Part shown: positions 1 through 6,400 of the stretch, piece after piece
Layout of the letters: each line of letters opens with the position of its first letter
Numbering within the stretch: position 1 is the stretch's first letter
Assembly: GCA_013813945.1 (NCBI GenBank)
Contig: JACCQV010000055.1
Location: 1 to 8,022, forward strand
Direction of reading: 5' to 3'
DNA from: Deltaproteobacteria bacterium
GTDB taxonomy: Bacteria > Myxococcota_A > Polyangia > Haliangiales > Haliangiaceae
DNA length: 8,022 nt
The notes under the pieces: model-generated
What the model was told of the DNA's origin: nothing
Seen by the model: only the letters and a program-made list of their open reading frames with translations
Database searches by the model: none
Position numbers and translations under genes: made by a program

Positions 1-252
1 GTATCGCAGCTCGCGGTTCCGTTCGCCGCAGCGGCGGCGATGATGACGATCGCCGGTGCGTGGCCCACCGCGCTGGGCGCGGAGATCGCGCCGGTCGTGC
101 CGCGGTTCACGGCGTGGATGTCGCCGCTGATCCTGATTGCGGCGCACGGGGCGGCGGCCGTTGCGCTTGGCGTTCTCGCCATTTCCGTCCGTCGATGGTT
201 CGGTCGACCCGGACCCGCGGCGCCTCCGAGTACCGGGCCTTCAGCCGGCTGA
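1..252 (+). CDS. C-terminal end of an unrecognised membrane protein (5' end outside window)
   Basis: Frame 1 is open from the window edge to a TGA at 250-252, giving 83 residues of a protein that begins upstream. Two hydrophobic stretches, about residues 3-22 and 41-64 of this fragment, look like membrane helices. They are followed by a basic stretch (VRRWFGR) and a Pro/Ser/Gly-rich tail. Third codon positions are almost all G or C up to about base 160, which supports real coding on this strand. The family is not recognised. The end is convergent with the sulfatase-like gene and overlaps its last 146 bases. From about base 190 the codon bias instead favours the minus strand, so the last 20 or so residues are probably a non-conserved tail. 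An internal ATG at 40 could be called as a start, but the open frame and hydrophobicity continue to the window edge. Confidence 0.55.
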   Translation, partial: VSQLAVPFAAAAAMMTIAGAWPTALGAEIAPVVPRFTAWMSPLILIAAHGAAAVALGVLAISVRRWFGRPGPAAPPSTGPSAG

Positions 253-2254
253 CCACGTCGGGCAGCTTCGTCGACAGATCGGTCTTCTCGGCTGGATCGC
301 GCTCGAGATCGTAGAGCTCCACGAGATCGTCGGCGGGACGCACGATCAGCTGATGCGGCCACTCCACGACGGACCACTGCAGCTCCTCCTGGATCACGAT
401 CGCGCGCCCGCGTGGTCGCAAGGCGGCAGGACCGTCGAGCAGCGACGGCAGCAGGTCGAGGCCATCGAGCGGTGCCATCGCCGTGCGCTGGCCGATCAGC
501 CCCAGCAGCGTCGGTGCCAGATCGACGAGGGAGACGGCATCCGTGCGCTTGCCGCCGGCAACACCGGGGATCCGCAACGCGATAGGGATCCGGACGAGCG
601 GCGCGTACGTCACCTTGCCATGCGTCACGCCGAGCCGCGGATCGTCGCCGAGCGACTCGCCGTGATCACTCGCGAGCACGATGATCGTCTTGTCGGCCAG
701 CCCGCGCGACGTGAGCTCGCCGCGGAGCCGGCCAATCTCCTTGTCGATCGCGAACAGCAGCGCGCGATAGACGTGTCGCTTCTCCGAGCCGTTCGGTGAC
801 ACCGCCGACCTCAGCTCCTTCGGCACCTCGATCTGATGGTGCTCGTGGACATCGAAGTAGTGGACCCACACGAAGGTCTTCGCTCCGGCCGCAGCATCGA
901 GCGCGCGCAGTCCCTCGAGCGTGGTCTGTTTCGCGCTGACGTGATCGCCGATGTCCTTGCTGCCCCAATCGGTGTAGACCGGCTTCACGCGATCGATGCC
1001 ACGCGTCAGCAGGGTCTCGCCCACGTAGCGATTGACCTCGACCGGCAAGGCGCTACTCGTGCGACGACCTGTCTCGCGCAACGCCTCGGGGAGCGTGGTC
1101 TGGACGGACTGGAACGGATCGTGACGCCCCGTCAGCAGCGTACCGATCGAGATGTCCGTTCCGCTGCCAGGGGCAAACGCCCGCGTGAACCACACGCTCT
1201 CGTCGAGGAGCGCGGTCAGGTTCGGGAACTCGCTGCGATCGGCCGTCGCCGGATCCAGGATATCGGCGCGGAGCGCATCGATCGTGCTCAGCAGGATCGA
1301 CATGTCCTTGGTGCGCTCGAGGACTGCTCGGACCTCGGCACGTTCATGCCAGGCAGAGACGTCGGCCGCTGCCGCCGCCGACACCTGCGGCGCGACCGCG
1401 ATCGCATCGTGCCCGTCGCAGTCCTGATCCACGCCGTCTCCGGGCGCATCCGCCGCGCCAGGGTGCAAGCGGTCATCGCGATCGTCGCAGTCTCCGCCGC
1501 CCAGGATCGCGGAGCTGCCGTCGCGATCGAGATCGAAGATCGCTCGCCACACGCGCACGAGGTCACGTCCCTGATCGCCCCGCGTTGCCAGCACGCGGCG
1601 CTCGAGCGTCCCGGCCAGACCTTCATGGACGGCGCCGATGCCCGTCCCCAGTGCGGCCGCGGCGACGGCGGCCGCGATGTACGGGGAGAGACTGCCGGTG
1701 CGTGCGACGCGCAGCGCGACGCCCGCCAGCACGATCACCGCGAACGTCGCGCCGGCATGTGCATCCGGGTAGCCGCTCTTCAACAGATTTCGCTCGAACC
1801 ACACCAGCCCGCCAATCGCACCCGCACTCGCGAGGATCACGATCGCGCGTGACGTCCTGTCGCCGCCTCGCAGCACGCGTCTTCCGAGCGCCACGGCGCA
1901 CGCAACACCGAGCCACAGTGCGAGCGGCAACACGAACGGCAACACGCCCGCGAGCGGCAAGGTCTGGGCAAACGCACCCGAGAACAGCGTGGCCGCGACG
2001 GGTCCGCTGATCAGCAGGCTCGGTGCTGCGACGACCAGCGCGACGACCCACCACGTTCGCCCGCGGACGATCCGCTCCGCACCTCCGACCAGCAGCCCCA
2101 CCAGCAACCCGGTGATCGCGAACAGCGGCACGAGCACCGCCGCGAGGGCAGAACTGCCGAGCCGCGCGGCCTCCAGCGCGCCGATGATCGCCGCTCCGAT
2201 CGTGTGCGCGACGATGACCCACGCAAACGGGCTGCGCGGGAACGGAGGGGACAT
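107..2254 (-). CDS. Membrane-anchored sulfatase/alkaline-phosphatase superfamily protein with MopE-type metal-binding motif
   Basis: Residue numbers count from a TTG at 2266; the ATG at 2254 (residue 5) is preferred as start because it is the stronger codon, though neither has a convincing Shine-Dalgarno. Residues 14-212 form about six or seven hydrophobic helices. Residues 245-287 carry an Asp/Cys-rich stretch (DLDRDG, GGDCDDRDD, then GVDQDCDGHD) like the MopE-type metal-binding motif, with C260 and C283 but without the middle cysteine of the commonest form. Residues 322-685 are an alkaline-phosphatase-fold domain: STIDALRAD (D330, metal), LLTGRH, VWVHYFDVHEHH, ASDHGE (D534, H535), THGK (549-551) and a typical C-terminal LYDLERDP. 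Seven residues before LLTGR, where sulfatases have the Cys/Ser that becomes formylglycine, there is T370 and no CxPxR signature. A classical sulfatase is therefore doubtful; a Thr-nucleophile phosphohydrolase or phosphotransferase acting outside the membrane is possible. It lies about 33 bases after the response regulator and is probably cotranscribed with it. The substrate is unknown. Confidence 0.85.
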   Translation of the reverse strand: MSPPFPRSPFAWVIVAHTIGAAIIGALEAARLGSSALAAVLVPLFAITGLLVGLLVGGAERIVRGRTWWVVALVVAAPSLLISGPVAATLFSGAFAQTLPLAGVLPFVLPLALWLGVACAVALGRRVLRGGDRTSRAIVILASAGAIGGLVWFERNLLKSGYPDAHAGATFAVIVLAGVALRVARTGSLSPYIAAAVAAAALGTGIGAVHEGLAGTLERRVLATRGDQGRDLVRVWRAIFDLDRDGSSAILGGGDCDDRDDRLHPGAADAPGDGVDQDCDGHDAIAVAPQVSAAAAADVSAWHERAEVRAVLERTKDMSILLSTIDALRADILDPATADRSEFPNLTALLDESVWFTRAFAPGSGTDISIGTLLTGRHDPFQSVQTTLPEALRETGRRTSSALPVEVNRYVGETLLTRGIDRVKPVYTDWGSKDIGDHVSAKQTTLEGLRALDAAAGAKTFVWVHYFDVHEHHQIEVPKELRSAVSPNGSEKRHVYRALLFAIDKEIGRLRGELTSRGLADKTIIVLASDHGESLGDDPRLGVTHGKVTYAPLVRIPIALRIPGVAGGKRTDAVSLVDLAPTLLGLIGQRTAMAPLDGLDLLPSLLDGPAALRPRGRAIVIQEELQWSVVEWPHQLIVRPADDLVELYDLERDPAEKTDLSTKLPDVVSRLKARYSEAPRVRVDRTIDGRKWRERQAQRPPPRAPQSGSAATSTP

Positions 2255-2287
2255 CCGTCCGATCAAACCACGCGCGCCGATCGAGGG

Positions 2288-2857
2288 CTACTTGCTCGGC
2301 GGATACTTCTGAAGCTTGCGCTGCAGGCTGCGCCGATGGATGCCCAGCCGGCGAGCGGCCTCGGAGATGTTCCCACCCGCGTCCGAGAGGACACGGTTGA
2401 TGTGCTCCCATTCGGCTCGTGCCAGCGAAGGCGCCTTGTACTCGCCCGACTCCGAGGCTGGAGGCTCGAGCGGTGGCGCCTCACCCCGCGCGAACGCATT
2501 GATGATGTCGTCCGCGTCGGCGGGCTTGGACAGGTAGTACGTCGCACCGAGGCGCACGGCGTCGATCGCCGTGGCGATGCTTCCGTAGCCCGTCAGCACG
2601 ACGGCCTTGGTCGCCGGGTCGATCTCGACGAGGGCCTTGATCAGCTCGAGGCCGCTCTTGCCGGGCATCTTCAGGTCGACCACGGCGAGCTCGGGCGAGT
2701 CGGTCGTCGCGAGCGCGACCGCGGAATCGTAGTCCTGCGCGATTCGCACCTCGTACCCGCGATCGACGAACGCTCGGGCGAGCCGGTTCCGGTACACCTC
2801 GTCGTCATCGACGATCAGGATCGACGTCTTGTCCCCCGAGGTGGGCGTACTGCTCAT
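2288..2857 (-). CDS. regA-like: RegA/PrrA/ActR-family response regulator (receiver + Fis-type HTH)
   Basis: This 189-residue protein is the DNA-binding partner of the adjacent kinase. The receiver domain spans about residues 12-122 with the acidic cluster D17-D18-D19, the phospho-acceptor D61 (VVDLKMPG), T89 (LTGYGS) and K111 (LSKPAD). The run GYGSIATAIDA followed by KPADADD is characteristic of the RegA/ActR group. A Pro-rich linker (about 125-136) leads to a C-terminal Fis-like helix-turn-helix: WEHINRVLSDAGGNISEAARR, then LGIHRRSLQRKLQK, close to the RegA pattern ending RRTLQR. There is no AAA+ domain, so it should act with ordinary sigma factors rather than as a sigma-54 activator. Its ATG overlaps the kinase stop in an ATGA, implying translational coupling. 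Length matches the family (about 180-190). In alphaproteobacteria this family controls redox-dependent energy metabolism; the targets here are unknown. Confidence 0.92.
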   Translation of the reverse strand: MSSTPTSGDKTSILIVDDDEVYRNRLARAFVDRGYEVRIAQDYDSAVALATTDSPELAVVDLKMPGKSGLELIKALVEIDPATKAVVLTGYGSIATAIDAVRLGATYYLSKPADADDIINAFARGEAPPLEPPASESGEYKAPSLARAEWEHINRVLSDAGGNISEAARRLGIHRRSLQRKLQKYPPSK

Positions 2858-4191
2858 GCTGGTTTGGATACCACTCCGGGGCGCGGAGATTCACCGGATC
2901 GTACGGATCGGGTCGGTTCTCGCGTCGAGACGTCGGTCGGTAGCGTCACGGAGACCTCCGTGCCACCCCCGGCTCCCGAGTCGATCTGAAGGCTTCCGCC
3001 GACCCCCTCGATCACGGCCCGCGCCAGGAACAGGCCCAGCCCCATGCCCCGGCCCGGCGCCTTCGTGGTGAAGAAGGGTTCGCCGATTCGCGCGAGGACA
3101 TCGGAGGGAATTCCCGCGCCGCGGTCACGGATCGAGAGGGTGAGCATCGAGTCCTCGCGACGCACGACGACCACGACCGTGGTGTTCGCGGGCGAGGCGT
3201 CCTGTGCGTTGGTCACGAGCGAGCGCAGCGCCTGGCTGACCGCACGTGGCGGCAACAACAGCGGTGCCTTGAGCAGCTCGCTCGGGACATCGCGATGAAC
3301 CGTCGGGCTCTCCCGGATCCCCACCATCGTCTCGTCGATCAGCTCGGCGACGGTGCAGGCGGTAACGCTCTCGCCGACGGTTCCGGCGCCCTGCTGCATC
3401 TGCTCGAGAATCACCCGACAGCGGCCGACCTGCTCGCGGATCAAGCGCGCGTCCGCGGCGAGCTCGGGATCCGCGGCCTTCGTCAGGGCGCGCTCGAGCT
3501 CCTTCGCCGCGAGAGCAACGGTACCGAGCGGCGTCGACAGCTCGTGCGCAGCGCCGGCGGCCATCGTCGCGAGCGAGGCGAGCCGCTCCTGGCGTGCTGC
3601 GAGCCCTCGCGCCTCCGACAGCTCGGTCTCGCGCTCCGCGAGGGCACCGGTGATGCGGCGAAGAAAGTAGACGACGAACGCGGACGCGACGCCGAGCGCG
3701 ACCCACATTCCGATCGCGCGGCTGTCCTCGGGGATCGAGATCGATCGGTCGTACGCGAGCAGGACGCCGAACGCGACGAACGACAGCGCGACGAGCATCC
3801 ATGTCCACACCGCACGGAGCAGCACCGTCGCGAGTGCGATCTGCACGAGGTACAGAAAGCCGAACGGATTGTGCGGACCACCCGTCAGATACAGGAGGCC
3901 GGTGAGGATGGCGATGTCGAGCATCATCACCAGCGCGATCTGCCACTCGTGCACGGTGCGCGCGGTGGCGCCCTCGCGCCGGCGATCGCCGAAGAAGTAC
4001 AGCTCGAGGCCGAGGTTCGACACGAGCCCGACCGAGATCACGAGCAGCAGGGACGTGATCGGCAGCGCGCCCTCGAGCAGGATCTGGCCGACGAGGACGG
4101 TCGCTGCCTGCCCGGCAATCTGTGCCCAGCGCAGGCGGGCGAGCCACTGGATGTTGACCCAGTTCCGCTCGGGAATCGCCGGATGCGCCAC
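2854..4191 (-). CDS. regB-like: RegB/PrrB-like membrane sensor histidine kinase
   Basis: This 445-residue inner-membrane kinase starts at a GTG (4191); no other Met codon occurs before residue 89. About six hydrophobic helices lie between residues 23 and 178, as in RegB. The loop motif GGPHNPF (104-110) fits GGxxNPF, the ubiquinone-site signature of RegB. The cytoplasmic part has an H-box AAHELSTPLGT with H216, a cysteine C258 in QVGRCRVILEQM at nearly the spacing of the RegB redox cysteine, an N-box NAQDAS (N328, D331), a G1 box DRGAGIP (356-362), an F-box EPFFTTK and a G2 box GRGMGLGLF (380-388). The C-terminal about 25 residues are Ser/Pro/Arg-rich and probably unstructured. It presumably phosphorylates the regulator encoded immediately downstream (4-base overlap). 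Sensing of quinone redox state is inferred from motifs only. Transcription must start in the 71-base gap behind the upstream operon or come from readthrough. Confidence 0.93.
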   Translation of the reverse strand: MAHPAIPERNWVNIQWLARLRWAQIAGQAATVLVGQILLEGALPITSLLLVISVGLVSNLGLELYFFGDRRREGATARTVHEWQIALVMMLDIAILTGLLYLTGGPHNPFGFLYLVQIALATVLLRAVWTWMLVALSFVAFGVLLAYDRSISIPEDSRAIGMWVALGVASAFVVYFLRRITGALAERETELSEARGLAARQERLASLATMAAGAAHELSTPLGTVALAAKELERALTKAADPELAADARLIREQVGRCRVILEQMQQGAGTVGESVTACTVAELIDETMVGIRESPTVHRDVPSELLKAPLLLPPRAVSQALRSLVTNAQDASPANTTVVVVVRREDSMLTLSIRDRGAGIPSDVLARIGEPFFTTKAPGRGMGLGLFLARAVIEGVGGSLQIDSGAGGGTEVSVTLPTDVSTREPTRSVRSGESPRPGVVSKPA

Positions 4192-4217
4192 GATCGGAAG
4201 CTACCCCGAAATGACGA

Positions 4218-4241
4218 AAGGCCGACCCTCGGGCCGGCCTT
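4218..4241 (-). terminator. Probable intrinsic terminator of the blaI-M56-dsbA operon
   Basis: An 11-base-pair stem (4218-4228 with 4231-4241) contains one position that is a G-U wobble in RNA; the innermost pairs open to give a tetraloop. It lies 22 bases after the stop of the DsbA-like gene. Read on the minus strand the stem is followed by an interrupted T-rich stretch (TTTCGTCATTTC), while the plus-strand side has no T run, so it fits termination of the minus-strand operon. The imperfect T tract means termination may be partial, allowing some readthrough into the kinase gene whose GTG start is 27 bases beyond the stem. Confidence 0.6.
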
Positions 4242-4262
4242 CGATTGCGACCGTCGATCGAC

Positions 4263-5150
4263 TCAGCCGCCGAGCGACTTGACGCCCTTGTTGACGATCC
4301 ACTGCTGGTAGTACTCGGCGGCCGGCGTGCCCTGCTGGATCCGCTCGTTCGCCTTCTTGAGCTCCTCGTCGATGATCGCGCTGAACTGCTCCGTCGGCAT
4401 CGCGCCGGACATGAAGCGGCCATTGACGAAGAACGACGGCGTCGCGCCGACACCTAGCTGCTGCAGGTCCTTCATGTCCTTCTGGACGACCTGCATGCAC
4501 TTGCCCTTCATGTCGCCCTTGAACTTGTCCATGTTGAGCCCGAGCTCGGTCGCGTAGCCGACCACGAGCGGGCAGCCCTCGGCGGTGTCCCAGCACTTGC
4601 CAGAGCCGGCCGGGCCGCCAGGTGCGCCACCCTTCTCGGCGGGGACCTGCACGGCGGAGTTGTCGAGCTGGCGCTGCTTGAAGCCCTTGTCCCAGATCAG
4701 GGCGTCCATCTCCTTGGCCTTGCCCTGCTCGTTCGCCGCGCAGAACGCGAGCGCACCGGCCATCGCGTTGTTCGGGTGCACGACCATCTGCTTGGACACG
4801 ATGCGAATGTCGTTGCCGTACTTCTGGCGGAGCTCGGCCATCGTCGGGCGAACCTTCTCGCAGTACGGGCACGCGTAGTCGTAGGCCTTGACGACGGTGA
4901 TCTTGGCGTCAGCCGGACCCTCGAACGCGTCGTTATCGACGGGCACCGCGTAGGTCTTCGCCCGATCGGGCTCCTGACGCTGCGGGCGCTGCTGGCCGGC
5001 AGCCGCACCGGCGCCGCCGCCGCCGCCGCTCTTCGCGAGGATCGCGTCGAGCTTCTTGTCCATCGCATCCATGCGACGGCTGATGTCTTTGTTGTCCTGC
5101 TGGCACGCGGCCAGGGTCAAACACAGGGAGATAAAGACAAGCTTGTTCAT
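4263..5150 (-). CDS. DsbA-like thioredoxin-fold lipoprotein (thiol:disulfide oxidoreductase)
   Basis: This 295-residue exported protein is probably a lipoprotein: it begins with a short Lys-containing hydrophobic leader and a lipobox LAAC with C16. Residues 21-40 are a short heptad-like helix (RRMDAMDKKLDAILA), then a Gly/Ala/Gln linker to about residue 60. The thioredoxin-fold domain covers about 68-270: the strand ITVVKAYDY, the active site CPYC (C94-C97), a DsbA-like helical insertion, and the cis-proline loop GATPSFFVNG (P238). It resembles the DsbA/DsbG/Com1-type 'protein-disulfide reductase/isomerase' group. Four extra cysteines (C137, C186, C193, C218) are present; C186 and C193 sit in a Gly/Pro-rich insertion. 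The start is firm: AAGGAG lies 7 bases upstream and the ATG overlaps the M56 stop as TGATG. Being last in the blaI operon, it is probably induced when the repressor is cleaved. Oxidase, reductase or isomerase direction cannot be told from sequence. Confidence 0.9.
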   Translation of the reverse strand: MNKLVFISLCLTLAACQQDNKDISRRMDAMDKKLDAILAKSGGGGGAGAAAGQQRPQRQEPDRAKTYAVPVDNDAFEGPADAKITVVKAYDYACPYCEKVRPTMAELRQKYGNDIRIVSKQMVVHPNNAMAGALAFCAANEQGKAKEMDALIWDKGFKQRQLDNSAVQVPAEKGGAPGGPAGSGKCWDTAEGCPLVVGYATELGLNMDKFKGDMKGKCMQVVQKDMKDLQQLGVGATPSFFVNGRFMSGAMPTEQFSAIIDEELKKANERIQQGTPAAEYYQQWIVNKGVKSLGG

Positions 5151-6400
5151 CAGTCGACTCCTTCAGATCGTTGGCAGCTCGTGTCCGGGCGTTCCGGTGA
5201 CGGGATTAATCCATCACCGGAGTCGCAATTGCAACACAGGGGCTCGCCCACCATGGACGAGGCCTGCTCGGTTCCATCGGCTTCGGCGCGGCGCCGAACC
5301 TCCGCCTGCAGCTCGCAGGCTTCGTGCTTCGAGAGGTAGCCGTCTCCGTCGAGATCGGCTTCGGGATGCGCCTGACGCAAGGTCTCGGCGATCTGCGGCG
5401 TGTACTTGCAGACATCAGCTTCGCCGCGCGCCGCGGCCGTGCGAGCGCCACCGAGCGCGACGAGCGTCCAGCCGAGCAGCGCAACCTTGTGCACGAGCGA
5501 CATCCGGGCGCGCACCGGCGGGCCGAGCACCGCAGCGACGCGTGCATCGAGCGAACGTGGGCTCGCGAGGCCCGCTGCCGCGGCGGTGCGGAGGGCGGCC
5601 ATTCGCACGAGCAACCGCGCATACGCCGGACGCGGCACATCGCCCGCCTCGAGCGCCCACGCGTCGCATGCAGCTTCGCGCGCGAGGTCGAGGCGCCGGC
5701 CGGCGATCCGCACGATCGGCCAGAAGAAGAACACCGCCGTCGCGAGCATCTGGATGCAACGGCCGATCGCATCGCGCCGGCGAACGTGCGCGAGCTCGTG
5801 CAGCAGCGCGGCGCGGAGCAGCGTCTCGTCTTCGAGCAGCGCGGGCGGTACGACGATGATCGCGCGGACCAGCCCGACGACGTAGGGGCCCGTGACGTCA
5901 TCACCCACGACGAGCCGCGGCGTCCGCACGCGAAGGGAAGCAGCGAGGGTTGCGAGCAGTGACTGCGCGCTGGTCGATGCCGGCGCCGCGAGCCGCGCGT
6001 CGCGCACGGCGATTCGCTGTGCTGCGAGAGTCCGGGCGAGGACGACGGCGGTGCCGGTCGCCCACACCGCGGCGAGGACAAGCCAGCCGATCGCCGGAGC
6101 CACCGAGGACGCCGTGGCGATCGGCTCGACCACCGTCGGCACCATCGCGAGCGAGTGCCCCACGTCGTCGTGGCGCAGGTATGCGATCAGATCCGAGAGT
6201 GACCAGGGCATCGCCGGGCCCCATGGCAGGACGAACTTCACCATCACGACGAGCCAGATCGCAGCCGACCATGCGGGCCGCAGCTTGCCCGCGCGTACGA
6301 GCACGAGTGCTAGCAGCGCGAGGACGGTGCCCTGCACGCACATCATCGCGAGCATCGAGATCGCGCCCTTCGCGGCGGCGCCGGCGTCGAGCAGGCTCAC
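5150..6400 (-). CDS. M56-family (BlaR1-like) membrane metalloprotease with C-terminal EF-hand and Cys-rich tail
   Basis: This 416-residue membrane protein starts at GTG, overlapping the BlaI stop in a GTGA, with AAGGGAG 7 bases upstream. Hydrophobic helices lie at about 14-37, 43-60, 103-124 and 300-322. The zinc protease core is between the third and last of these: HELAHVRRRD (H201, E202, H205) and REAACDAWAL (E242 as likely third ligand, D246). A further hydrophobic stretch at 215-233 is the usual membrane-associated segment of M56 proteins. In BlaR1/MecR1 the domain after the last helix is a periplasmic penicillin-binding sensor. Here the tail (323-416) is short and has no penicillin-binding motifs. 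It holds one canonical EF-hand loop, DLDGDGYLSKHE (349-360), and six cysteines (331, 362, 389, 390, 392, 409), including LCCNC. By family analogy it cleaves the adjacent BlaI-type repressor upon a periplasmic signal; calcium or thiol sensing is inferred. Confidence 0.92.
   Translation of the reverse strand: MSLLDAGAAAKGAISMLAMMCVQGTVLALLALVLVRAGKLRPAWSAAIWLVVMVKFVLPWGPAMPWSLSDLIAYLRHDDVGHSLAMVPTVVEPIATASSVAPAIGWLVLAAVWATGTAVVLARTLAAQRIAVRDARLAAPASTSAQSLLATLAASLRVRTPRLVVGDDVTGPYVVGLVRAIIVVPPALLEDETLLRAALLHELAHVRRRDAIGRCIQMLATAVFFFWPIVRIAGRRLDLAREAACDAWALEAGDVPRPAYARLLVRMAALRTAAAAGLASPRSLDARVAAVLGPPVRARMSLVHKVALLGWTLVALGGARTAAARGEADVCKYTPQIAETLRQAHPEADLDGDGYLSKHEACELQAEVRRRAEADGTEQASSMVGEPLCCNCDSGDGLIPSPERPDTSCQRSEGVD
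5158..5163 (-). promoter_or_regulatory. Ribosome binding site of the DsbA-like gene
   Basis: The minus strand reads AAGGAG, 7 bases before the ATG at 5150. It lies inside the end of the M56 coding sequence and, with the TGATG stop-start overlap, fixes the start of the lipoprotein gene and points to strong, possibly reinitiating, translation. Confidence 0.8.
5193..5221. repeat. Nested inverted repeat near the end of the M56 gene
   Basis: The arms tccggtga (5193-5200) and tcaccgga (5214-5221) are perfect 8-base complements. The 13-base interior contains ggattaatcc (5203-5212), itself a perfect 10-base palindrome. In the minus-strand mRNA this would form a stem of 8 pairs plus an inner 3-pair stem with a UUAA loop. 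It lies 30 bases upstream of the AAGGAG of the DsbA-like gene, inside codons for the Cys-rich tail. No U tract follows, so it is not an obvious terminator; it could influence translation or mRNA stability, or be coincidental. Confidence 0.6.

Noticed and set aside
836..1852. Long plus-strand open frame (338 codons) inside the sulfatase-like gene
   Set aside because: Composition is Arg/Ala/Asp-rich without domains and it lies antisense to recognisable catalytic motifs; a GC-rich shadow frame.
3295..4311. 338-codon plus-strand open frame opposite the kinase
   Set aside because: Highly charged low-complexity translation antisense to the H-box and membrane helices of a clear kinase.
3125..4453. 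442-codon minus-strand open frame overlapping the kinase and the DsbA-like gene
   Set aside because: It runs out of frame through both kinase motifs and the terminator, is extremely Arg/Ser-rich and has no family resemblance.
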